Below, piece after piece: positions 14,624 to 20,961 of a DNA stretch of 45,215 nucleotides (positions are counted from its first letter, which is position 1; every line of letters starts with the position of its first letter). The stretch is taken from the IMG/VR virus record IMGVR_UViG_3300008735_000019, positions 1 through 45,215 of that record; one strand, 5' to 3'. Source of the DNA: a virus. Made by a program: the position numbers and the translations under genes. The notes under the pieces were generated by a model. It searched no databases. It had not been told where the DNA came from and saw only the letters and a program-made list of their open reading frames with translations.

Positions 14624-14624
14624 T

Positions 14625-14765
14625 ATGAATGAAGATTTATACGAAATGAGTAATAAGTTATTAGCTTTTTGTGAGAAGTACAAAGATGAAATTCCTTATG
14701 ATGACTTAAATAATTTCCATGAGTTATGGAGTAGAATTTATAATAGTTTACAAACAGGAGAATGA
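14625..14765 (+). CDS. 46-aa hypothetical protein
   Basis: Acidic helical peptide starting one base after the previous stop. Its last codons (ACA GGA GAA) provide the ribosome site for the membrane protein that follows. Function unknown. Confidence 0.5.
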   Translation: MNEDLYEMSNKLLAFCEKYKDEIPYDDLNNFHELWSRIYNSLQTGE

Positions 14766-14768
14766 AGA

Positions 14769-14978
14769 ATGATAACATTTATGAAAGTTGTTGGAGTATT
14801 TGCTTTGTTTCATTCAATAACAAGTGTAATACTTCTTATGTATTTTAAATATCCTATTGATTTATTTATGTTTTTTATATTTGCTACTGAATTTGCAATA
14901 GGTATTATGATGTTTATAGGAATAAAAATATTAAGAGATGAATATTACCATATTGGTAACAAAAATGGTAAAAAATAA
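14769..14978 (+). CDS. small two-helix membrane protein
   Basis: A 69-aa protein with two hydrophobic segments (about residues 4-25 and 31-54) and a basic C-terminus, so probably an inner-membrane hairpin. It could be a holin-like or host-modifying protein, but it lies in the early cluster far from the lysin, so I do not assign a role. Confidence 0.6.
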   Translation: MITFMKVVGVFALFHSITSVILLMYFKYPIDLFMFFIFATEFAIGIMMFIGIKILRDEYYHIGNKNGKK

Positions 14979-14981
14979 TAC

Positions 14982-15009
14982 TTGACATTAAAATTTATAT
15001 GAGTATAAT
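14982..15009 (+). promoter_or_regulatory. sigma70-type early promoter
   Basis: TTGACA (14982-14987), 16-bp spacer, TATAAT (15004-15009). The upstream bases AATAATAC match the promoter at 13799. Predicted start about 15016, just before the gene at 15033. Confidence 0.75.
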
Positions 15010-15032
15010 ATATATAATTTATGGAGAATAAC

Positions 15033-15224
15033 ATGATAAAAAAATATAAAACACATACAGAAATTGATACATCTATTGAGAGTATTATACAAGGTGCTTT
15101 TGATACGACTAATATAAAAGAAATTCCTATAGAAAAAATAAATACTTTCATAAAGGAATATGATAAAGAAATGTCTAGAGATTTAGACAATCAACATTAT
15201 AGTGAAGGAGAAGTTTATGACTAA
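15033..15224 (+). CDS. 63-aa hypothetical protein
   Basis: Start placed at 15033 because GGAG is 6 bases upstream and the promoter start point lies only shortly before; an ATG at 15021 has no ribosome site. Acidic, Ile-rich product without known domain. Overlaps the next gene by 8 bases. Confidence 0.6.
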   Translation: MIKKYKTHTEIDTSIESIIQGAFDTTNIKEIPIEKINTFIKEYDKEMSRDLDNQHYSEGEVYD

Positions 15225-15351
15225 AGAACAAGCACTAGAAAATATTCGTTGGGCATTAGTAAATTATCTTGATGATAATCCTAGCGAAGATGGAGAATTA
15301 ATTGATAAATCATTTAATAAAATAAGAGAGGATATAGACAATGAAGATTAG
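15217..15351 (+). CDS. 44-aa acidic hypothetical protein
   Basis: ATG at 15217 follows AAGGAGAAGTTT, a strong ribosome site in the end of the previous gene. Acidic helical peptide (ALVNYLDDNP in the middle). Overlaps the start of the next gene at 15341. Function unknown. Confidence 0.5.
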   Translation: MTKEQALENIRWALVNYLDDNPSEDGELIDKSFNKIREDIDNED

Positions 15352-15625
15352 AGATTTAATAGAACTACAAGAAGTTATAGAGAAAAAGAATACACCTATT
15401 GATATACATGAATATGATTTTAAATACTATTCAAGTTCAGAAGGTAAAGAACGTGACATATTAGACATGGATTTAATTCATGTTATCAGAGCTTTATCCA
15501 AGACTAACAATACTTCTACAAAGGATAAAGATATAATAGAAGGACAATTATCTAGAATAAAAAACCATGTAGATAATGTTAGAGTATTAGTTAATTCAAT
15601 AGAGGAGGATATTAAAGATGGATAA
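15341..15625 (+). CDS. 94-aa hypothetical protein
   Basis: A charged, helical protein with probable coiled-coil character in its second half. The start at 15341 follows AGAGAGGATATAGACA. Overlaps both neighbours by a few bases. No family recognised. Confidence 0.6.
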   Translation: MKIRDLIELQEVIEKKNTPIDIHEYDFKYYSSSEGKERDILDMDLIHVIRALSKTNNTSTKDKDIIEGQLSRIKNHVDNVRVLVNSIEEDIKDG

Positions 15626-15773
15626 ACTAACAGAACATGAACTATTAAATAGACTTGATAATGAATTTTATGATGTTGATTTTCAAGTTGTAACAAGTGC
15701 AACAAGAGGTGTTGTAGCTACTGTTCAATTTTATGAAGATAAATTAGATGAGGAGTGTTGTACAGATGAATAA
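15618..15773 (+). CDS. 51-aa hypothetical protein
   Basis: ATG at 15618 follows GAGGAGGATATTAAAG. A helical front and a short beta-like section (FQVVTSATRGVVATVQFYE), ending in CC. It overlaps the start of the glycosyltransferase-methyltransferase gene. Function unknown. Confidence 0.5.
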   Translation: MDKLTEHELLNRLDNEFYDVDFQVVTSATRGVVATVQFYEDKLDEECCTDE

Positions 15774-17115
15774 AGATAATCATTATGTACTTATTACTTC
15801 CTTTAATGAAGAGGGATATAAACTTTATGCAAAAGATATGCTTAAAAGTTTTAAAAAGTTTTGGAATAAAGATGTAGAACTAGAAGCATGGTATCATGAT
15901 TGTAAACTACCTGCTGATATTCCACGAGCTTCTAACATTATTTATAAAAATTTAAATGATGTAAAGGATATGATTAATTATAGAAAAAATATGGCTAGAT
16001 ATGATGGTACTCTTGGTGGCACAGTTGAATATGATTGGAGAAGAGATGCTATTAAATGGTGTCATAAAGTTTATGCTATGACTGAAACAGCTAGAATGAG
16101 TAGTAGTAAATGGTTGATATGGTTAGATGCTGATACAGTTACTCATAAACCAGTACCAAAAAAATTTCTTAATGAGTTATGTAAAAAAGAAATAGATATA
16201 CTTCATTTAGGTAGAACTGCAATAGATTATAGCGAAACTTCTTTCGTAGGATTTAATTTACTTTCTGTGATGGCACAAGAATTTTTAGAAGATATGCGTG
16301 GTTGTTATAACATGGGTGAAACTATTGCATATAGAGAATGGCATGATGGTTTTATATTTGAACGTCTTCTCAAAATTCATATGGCTCATGGATTAGTAGC
16401 CCATAATCTTACGCCAAGTGTAAGAGGATTAGATGTATTTAATCAATCTTCTTTAAATAATTATCTACAACATTTCAAAGGATTTAAAGATATAAATGCT
16501 AGTAGATATACATTTCTTTATGATATGATAGAAAAATATAAAGCTAATAAAATAATAGAAACTGGTACTTGGAATGGTGGTCGTGCTATCAAAATGGCAG
16601 ATGCATCATTTAAACATACAGATGTAGTGCAATATATTGGATATGATTTATTTGGACTAGCTAATAATGAACTAGATAAAAAAGAATTTAATACAAAGAC
16701 GCACCATACTTTAAAAGAAATACAAGATAGATTAGATAAGTATGCAAGAGAAAAGAAAAAACTAGGAAAAACATTTGAATATGTTCTTCATGAAGGAGAT
16801 ACAAAGGATACACTAAAAGAAAAAATGGATGCTGATTTTGTCTTTATTGATGGTGGACATTCATATGAAACAGTTAAACATGATTTTGAAATGTTAAAAC
16901 ATAATCCTCAAATTGTTCTTGATGATTTCTTTTTAGAGGATGATAATGGAAAGAAACCAAGTGAAGAACATTGTGGAGTTAATAAACTCTTTGAAGAAAT
17001 TACATTACCAAAGAAAGTTTTAAAGACAAGAGACCCTGTAATGAGTGGGGGAGTTATTGGACTAGCTTTAGTAACTCAATGGAAACAACTCTTACATAAT
17101 AAGGAGAATGTATAA
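15766..17115 (+). CDS. fused glycosyltransferase-like and SAM methyltransferase protein
   Basis: Start at 15766 chosen for AGGAG 10 bases upstream. The 449-aa product has an N-terminal GT-A-like domain (about 1-240) with a DAD metal-binding motif at 121-123, and a C-terminal Rossmann methyltransferase (about 250-440) with motif I ETGTWNGG at 265-272 and FIDGGHSYE at 360-368, as in the Methyltransf_24 family. The same two-domain layout recurs in the 782-aa protein at 32169. Together they may modify surface glycans, virion proteins or DNA; the substrate is not visible. Confidence 0.7.
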   Translation: MNKDNHYVLITSFNEEGYKLYAKDMLKSFKKFWNKDVELEAWYHDCKLPADIPRASNIIYKNLNDVKDMINYRKNMARYDGTLGGTVEYDWRRDAIKWCHKVYAMTETARMSSSKWLIWLDADTVTHKPVPKKFLNELCKKEIDILHLGRTAIDYSETSFVGFNLLSVMAQEFLEDMRGCYNMGETIAYREWHDGFIFERLLKIHMAHGLVAHNLTPSVRGLDVFNQSSLNNYLQHFKGFKDINASRYTFLYDMIEKYKANKIIETGTWNGGRAIKMADASFKHTDVVQYIGYDLFGLANNELDKKEFNTKTHHTLKEIQDRLDKYAREKKKLGKTFEYVLHEGDTKDTLKEKMDADFVFIDGGHSYETVKHDFEMLKHNPQIVLDDFFLEDDNGKKPSEEHCGVNKLFEEITLPKKVLKTRDPVMSGGVIGLALVTQWKQLLHNKENV

Positions 17116-17267
17116 TGAATGAATATATATTTACAACAAAGCATACTGTTTTAATTGAAGCAGATAGTAAAGAAGAAGCAACAGAAATCTATGAAAATCT
17201 TGATGACTATGGAGATATTTCTGATGTAGAAATAGAGGAGAATGAAGATGTTCCTAGTAACATATAA
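17115..17267 (+). CDS. 50-aa acidic hypothetical protein
   Basis: Begins with a TAATG overlap after the glycosyltransferase-methyltransferase gene and has AAGGAGAATGTATA upstream. Beta-alpha-like order (YIFTTKHTVLIEADS then a helix) and an acidic end that carries the next ribosome site. Function unknown. Confidence 0.5.
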   Translation: MNEYIFTTKHTVLIEADSKEEATEIYENLDDYGDISDVEIEENEDVPSNI

Positions 17268-17520
17268 AATCCAAGATGGAGAGCATGAATACCATGAGTA
17301 CTCTTGGTTCTCTATGGGTACTCAATCTGATTATGATGTGGGAGTTATTAAAGATAAGGTACTGATAGAGGAAGTTTATGGTGGAGAAGTTGAACAAGAA
17401 GAAGGAACAAATAAATATTTTTCAAGAGATTGGGATACATATATACAAGTATATTCTGTAAAAGATATAACACCAAAAGAATTAGATGTGTTAGATAAGT
17501 TTGGAGTGGTATATAAATGA
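17248..17520 (+). CDS. 90-aa hypothetical protein
   Basis: Start at 17248 is preferred over 17242 because GAGGAGAATGAAG precedes it, the same initiation block as at 14330. Acidic, aromatic-rich product with a short beta-rich front. Unknown family. Confidence 0.6.
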   Translation: MFLVTYKIQDGEHEYHEYSWFSMGTQSDYDVGVIKDKVLIEEVYGGEVEQEEGTNKYFSRDWDTYIQVYSVKDITPKELDVLDKFGVVYK

Positions 17521-17705
17521 GAATTAAAATTTCAAGAGTAGCTAAAGATATAGATGGTATACCACGAGCATTTACAATTAAAATAAATGGTAAAAAATAT
17601 CCTAGAAATGTTAAAGGATTTTATTTTCCTGATGATAGAAAAAAAATTACTGCTATAAACCAAGCTATAGAAGATTATAAAATTGAGGAGAATGAATTAG
17701 CATGA
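17517..17705 (+). CDS. 62-aa basic hypothetical protein
   Basis: Overlaps the previous stop as ATGA. Small basic product with beta-like segments (TIKINGKKYPRNV) and an acidic tail. The tail codons contain the GAGGAG ribosome site of the following ssDNA-binding gene. Function unknown. Confidence 0.6.
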   Translation: MRIKISRVAKDIDGIPRAFTIKINGKKYPRNVKGFYFPDDRKKITAINQAIEDYKIEENELA

Positions 17706-18544
17706 GTACTATACAAGGTAAAGCATATTGGGCTTCAATCATTACTCCAAATACTACATTTGATACAGATGGAGTATGGTCTATAGATGTTGGTAATCTT
17801 AATAAAAAAAATAAAAAAAGAGCTGAAGAGAATGGATTAACTGTTAAGAATAGAGGTGATGATAGAGGTGATTTTGTTATCATTAAAAGAAAAGTTAGGC
17901 GTGCAGATGGTGATAAAAATAAACCACCAAAAATTATTGATGCTCAAAAGAATGATATGTCTACAACTAGAGTTGGTAATGGTTCATTGGTTAATGTATT
18001 ATATTCTACTTATGAATGGGAATTTAAAGAGCATAAAGGAGTTTCAGCAGATTTACACGCAGTTCAAGTAATAAATTTAGTACCTTATAATTGTGATAAT
18101 GAAGATGAAGCTTTTGAAGTAGTTCCTGAAGATAAAACTAAAACAAAAAAGGAGAAAGAAATGACTGAAGAAAATAGTTTTAAAATAAAGAGAGGTGAAT
18201 TTGGTTATATTTATTGTATAACAAATGAGTCTTGGAAAGATTGGGTTAAAATAGGTATGACTACTGGACTTAAATCTCGTATAGCAGGTTTTAATGCATG
18301 TAATCCTACTGAATGTAAAGTTATAGATTATCACATAACAGATAAGTTACACTTTAATGAGCATGAAGTACACAAACATTTTAATAAGTTTATTAAGAAA
18401 AAGAAACGAAAAGAAAAAGTTAGTTCTACTAATACAACTTCGTTAGAGTGGCATAATGTTTCTGTTGCAGAAGCTAAAGAATTATTTTCAAGTGCTATAC
18501 AAAGTGTTAAAGCTACACATTTAGAAGAACAACTTGGAGAATAA
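17702..18544 (+). CDS. ssDNA-binding protein paralogue fused to a GIY-YIG nuclease domain
   Basis: Residues 1-150 closely match the 159-aa gp2.5-like protein at 25600 (shared WASI, NTTFD, GVWSIDVGNL, GDDRGDF, YSTYEWEFK, NLVPYN). Residues about 165-265 form a T5orf172-type GIY-YIG domain: YIY at 169-171, KIG at 183-185, Arg193 and catalytic-type Glu222 (NEHEVHKHF). A ribosome site GGAGAAAGAA and in-frame ATG lie at 18151-18163, so the nuclease domain may also be made separately. This suggests a once free nuclease gene joined by loss of a stop codon. The SSB part may deliver the nuclease to single-stranded DNA; that is inference. Confidence 0.8.
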   Translation: MSTIQGKAYWASIITPNTTFDTDGVWSIDVGNLNKKNKKRAEENGLTVKNRGDDRGDFVIIKRKVRRADGDKNKPPKIIDAQKNDMSTTRVGNGSLVNVLYSTYEWEFKEHKGVSADLHAVQVINLVPYNCDNEDEAFEVVPEDKTKTKKEKEMTEENSFKIKRGEFGYIYCITNESWKDWVKIGMTTGLKSRIAGFNACNPTECKVIDYHITDKLHFNEHEVHKHFNKFIKKKKRKEKVSSTNTTSLEWHNVSVAEAKELFSSAIQSVKATHLEEQLGE

Positions 18545-18546
18545 AG

Positions 18547-18825
18547 ATGACTGATGATATGATGTTTGGAGAAAGTAATATAATTAAACCAACAAAAGAA
18601 AAACAAGTTACCATAGACAGAGAAGTTTATAAAAGTTTTGTTAGAGAAATAGCAGAAGAAATGTTTCGTAGGTCTACTATGCAATGGAGTTACCATGACC
18701 TGCATGACATCATGGGAGATGGAAAGAGATTACCTAAAGCACAGAAGATATATAGACAACACTATGATTTTGTAAGGGCTTGTTTGAAAAGACACTATAT
18801 AAATCAAGAGGTTAAGAGTGATTAA
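18547..18825 (+). CDS. 92-aa hypothetical protein
   Basis: Starts two bases after the fusion gene with GGAGAATAAAG. Helical product with a charged centre and His/Trp/Tyr-rich segment (WSYHDLHDIMGDG). No named family. Lies among replication-related genes. Confidence 0.6.
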   Translation: MTDDMMFGESNIIKPTKEKQVTIDREVYKSFVREIAEEMFRRSTMQWSYHDLHDIMGDGKRLPKAQKIYRQHYDFVRACLKRHYINQEVKSD

Positions 18826-18928
18826 TATAATAATAAAAAAACTATTTGACTTATGCAAGTATATTGTGTTACTATGGGTATTATATATTATAGTTATGAT
18901 GTTTTTAGGTACGTTTGGAGTAGTATAA
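18818..18928 (+). CDS. 36-aa single-span membrane peptide, GTG start
   Basis: GTG at 18818 follows AAGAGGTTAAGA, and the stop overlaps the next start as TAATG. After a short basic front the peptide has a continuous hydrophobic run (about residues 15-36, with YIVLLWVLYIIVMMFLG). It is a small membrane protein located 0.6 kb before the lysin, so a holin is possible. Short length and GTG start limit confidence. Confidence 0.45.
   Translation: MINIIIKKLFDLCKYIVLLWVLYIIVMMFLGTFGVV
18846..18875 (+). promoter_or_regulatory. extended -10 promoter
   Basis: TTGACT (18846-18851), 18-bp spacer, TGT-TACTAT (-10 at 18870-18875). It lies within the 36-aa membrane gene and would produce a transcript entering the 63-aa gene, the structured RNA candidate and the lysin gene. 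Confidence 0.5.
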
Positions 18929-19119
18929 TGTTTATAATAGGTTATCCAACAAAAGATGAAGATGTTATCATAGAACAGCTAACACATTTTAATGGAGAAA
19001 CTATAATTTTTAAAACAGAAGCAGAAGCTAGAGCATACATCTCCAAATTATATGTAAAAACAGGTGTTAATGTAGAGCCATTTGAAGATGATGGTTTATT
19101 AATAATGAGAGTACAATAG
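18928..19119 (+). CDS. 63-aa hypothetical protein
   Basis: The start at 18928 is supported by GGAG seven bases upstream and the TAATG overlap; a longer frame from 18853 lacks a ribosome site. Small acidic alpha/beta protein (EAEARAYISKLY central helix). Function unknown. Confidence 0.55.
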   Translation: MFIIGYPTKDEDVIIEQLTHFNGETIIFKTEAEARAYISKLYVKTGVNVEPFEDDGLLIMRVQ

Positions 19120-19121
19120 AG

Positions 19122-19198
19122 TGTGGGTGTGATAGGTTATCCTAGGGCAATTCACTTAATGAGAACTCAACGAAATGCAGACCAAGTTCTCGCCCACA
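19122..19198 (+). ncRNA. candidate structured RNA, three-way junction
   Basis: The gene-free gap is much richer in G and C than its surroundings and folds on paper into three helices: P1 19122-19128 with 19192-19198 (6 Watson-Crick plus one G-U), P2 19129-19136 with 19141-19144 and 19152-19155 (bulge GGGCAAT), and P3 19161-19167 with 19185-19191 (7 bp, 17-base loop). P1 and P3 abut, allowing coaxial stacking, and GCA in the bulge can pair with TGC in the P3 loop. It could be a leader element, riboswitch, ribozyme or small RNA. No match to families I know. Confidence 0.6.
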
Positions 19199-19221
19199 AA
19201 TTAATTTAAAGGAGAAAAATA

Positions 19222-19500
19222 ATGCATAAATCACAGATACATGAGAGTGTATTAAAATTAGGAGAAGATGCCACGTTCAATGTAAGAACTGTATTAGAAT
19301 GGTTGGAATATAATAAGAAACTTTTACCTTCACTTAAACGTAGAGTTAGAGAAAAAGAAAAGGGAGCTATAGCAGAGAAAGCAAATGTTGAAGGATATAT
19401 AAGAATGATTAATCATTATCTACGACATGGAGATTGGTGTAGTGATTTCTTTGGATATAGACAGGAATTAAAAACTAAATGGAAAGTTATTAAGAAATGA
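19222..19500 (+). CDS. 92-aa basic hypothetical protein
   Basis: First gene after the structured RNA candidate, with ribosome site AAAGGAGAAAAATA. Helical, Lys/Arg/Glu-rich, with Trp and Tyr near the end. It overlaps the lysin start as ATGA, so lysis-related function is possible but not shown. Confidence 0.6.
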   Translation: MHKSQIHESVLKLGEDATFNVRTVLEWLEYNKKLLPSLKRRVREKEKGAIAEKANVEGYIRMINHYLRHGDWCSDFFGYRQELKTKWKVIKK

Positions 19501-19991
19501 GATATATAATAGGAAGTATTTATTTTTTTATATTTATCCTCATGTTATATGTTTGGACAATAAGTGTAATGGCTGATGATGGGAGAGATTGTTTAGCTGA
19601 AGCAGTTTATTATGAAGCAAGGTCAGAAAGTTTTGAAGGTAAATTAGCAGTAGCTAATGTAATACTTGAAAGATTAAGAAGAGATGATTTTCCAAATACT
19701 ATTTGCAAAGTTGTGCATGATGGTGTATATTGGAAGAATAATATAGTAAGAAACAGATGTGCTTTTTCTTATTATTGTGATGGAAAACATGAACGTATGT
19801 TAAATATAAAAGCTAAAGCAGATGCATATACAATAGCTGATTTTGCTTTGAATGGTGTAGAACTACATGATACATTAGGTGCTACACATTATCATGCAGT
19901 TTATGTACGTCCTAAATGGGCAAATAAATTTTATTTTATTAATAAAATAGGTACACATTTATTTTATTTAAAGGATTATGATGAGAATTAA
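19497..19991 (+). CDS. SleB-like cell wall hydrolase (endolysin)
   Basis: A 164-aa protein with an N-terminal hydrophobic helix (about 4-25, a signal peptide or signal-anchor) and a Hydrolase_2/SleB-type domain: CLAEAVYYEARSES with likely catalytic Glu40, GKLAVANVILERL, FPNTICKVV, CAFSYYC, and the ATHYHAVYVRPKWA end. SleB-type enzymes cut the glycan strands of peptidoglycan. The N-terminal helix suggests membrane export without a classic holin, as in SAR endolysins. It is placed in the rightward unit, not with the late structural genes. Confidence 0.82.
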   Translation: MRYIIGSIYFFIFILMLYVWTISVMADDGRDCLAEAVYYEARSESFEGKLAVANVILERLRRDDFPNTICKVVHDGVYWKNNIVRNRCAFSYYCDGKHERMLNIKAKADAYTIADFALNGVELHDTLGATHYHAVYVRPKWANKFYFINKIGTHLFYLKDYDEN

Positions 19992-20112
19992 TTTTGTTTA
20001 CAGAAACGAACACGTCAGAAAGAAAACTACTATTGGTCGTTCACCTTTGAGCAGACCATTAAATAAACATAAACGTAGAACATGGAAAAAATATAGAGGA
20101 CAAGGAAGATGA
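19981..20112 (+). CDS. 43-aa very basic conserved-looking protein
   Basis: Begins within the last codons of the lysin gene and ends at the next start. About 17 of 43 residues are Lys or Arg. It contains KKTTIGRSP and ends with RTWKKYRGQGR, a pattern I associate with small basic proteins of marine podoviruses. Probably binds nucleic acid; exact role unknown. Confidence 0.6.
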   Translation: MRINFVYRNEHVRKKTTIGRSPLSRPLNKHKRRTWKKYRGQGR

Positions 20113-20330
20113 TTAAAAGATTTAATGAAATAGAATTGTTACGTAAAAATGTAAAGGATTTACAAGGACAATTACAAAATGCTTACATAAGAATAAAAGA
20201 ATTAACAGAAGCATTACATGAAGAAAGAAAAAGAGCAGGACATAATGACCATTATACAACACCATCAGGATGGGCTATGCCTAATGAAAATCCTGATGCT
20301 ACACATATAGAGGAGAAAAAAGATGAGTGA
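20109..20330 (+). CDS. 73-aa coiled-coil protein
   Basis: Residues about 5-45 have heptad-like spacing (ELLRKNVKDLQGQLQNAYI), followed by a polar tail. Starts with an ATGA overlap behind AAGGAAG. No known family. Confidence 0.6.
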   Translation: MIKRFNEIELLRKNVKDLQGQLQNAYIRIKELTEALHEERKRAGHNDHYTTPSGWAMPNENPDATHIEEKKDE

Positions 20331-20769
20331 TGCCAGAGGATTTTGGTTTGACTTTGATGGTACACAAAGAAAACTTTTAGAAAAAAGAAAGGAAAAAAAG
20401 ATGTCTAAAAATAGTTTTATCCAATGGATAGAAAACGAAGCTAAAGCATATGAAAGGAGTAAAAACATGGCTAAAGCAACAACACCTAAAGTAGAGATGA
20501 CTTTAAATGATAAACAAAAGAAAGGATTGCTTGATATTTTTAATGCAGGTAATGACTTTCTACAAAGTTATAGAGACTCAGGCATTAAGTATGTGACTGC
20601 CTGGGAAATAGAAAACCTTTTAGATTTACTAGATGACATGAAAGAATTATATGGTATCTCACCTAAAATATCTGCTGAAGCAGACAGAGAGGGTGACCAC
20701 TATCCTAATCATTGGGGTGACCATGTATTTTCTGACGACCCAAGAGCATGGAAACGTAAGGTAGACTAA
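20323..20769 (+). CDS. 148-aa hypothetical protein with internal starts
   Basis: Starts behind GAGGAGAAAAAAG and overlaps the previous gene. Two further in-frame ATGs have good ribosome sites: 20401 (AAGGAAAAAAAG) and 20467 (AAGGAGTAAAAAC). The shortest form (100 aa) contains a helical domain ending in a His/Asp/Trp-rich segment (GDHYPNHWGDHVFSDDP). The long form may be two fused small genes or a nested set. Function unknown. Confidence 0.6.
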   Translation: MSDARGFWFDFDGTQRKLLEKRKEKKMSKNSFIQWIENEAKAYERSKNMAKATTPKVEMTLNDKQKKGLLDIFNAGNDFLQSYRDSGIKYVTAWEIENLLDLLDDMKELYGISPKISAEADREGDHYPNHWGDHVFSDDPRAWKRKVD

Positions 20770-20771
20770 AG

Positions 20772-20957
20772 ATGATTGAAGATTTGAAGAGAGAGCAAAG
20801 TCAAGTTTATCGTGAGTTTCTAAAAGAATATCTGACAGAAGGATATGATTTAGAAGAAGCTAAAACATTAGCTAAACAAGACACTAAAGAAGTTATGCAA
20901 GATAAGCTTGACTTTGTAGAAGAATTGTGGGATAATTCATTTGATGAATTGGAATAA
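20772..20957 (+). CDS. 61-aa acidic helical protein
   Basis: Short charged helix-rich protein two bases after the previous stop and just before the primase-helicase gene. No motif recognised. Confidence 0.6.
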   Translation: MIEDLKREQSQVYREFLKEYLTEGYDLEEAKTLAKQDTKEVMQDKLDFVEELWDNSFDELE

Positions 20958-20961
20958 TAAC

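Noticed and set aside
19122-19198. tRNA or known ribozyme/riboswitch
   Set aside because: No T-arm, anticodon arm or CCA-type end; the hammerhead CTGATGA core is absent; it does not show the glutamine or purine riboswitch conserved bases I know.
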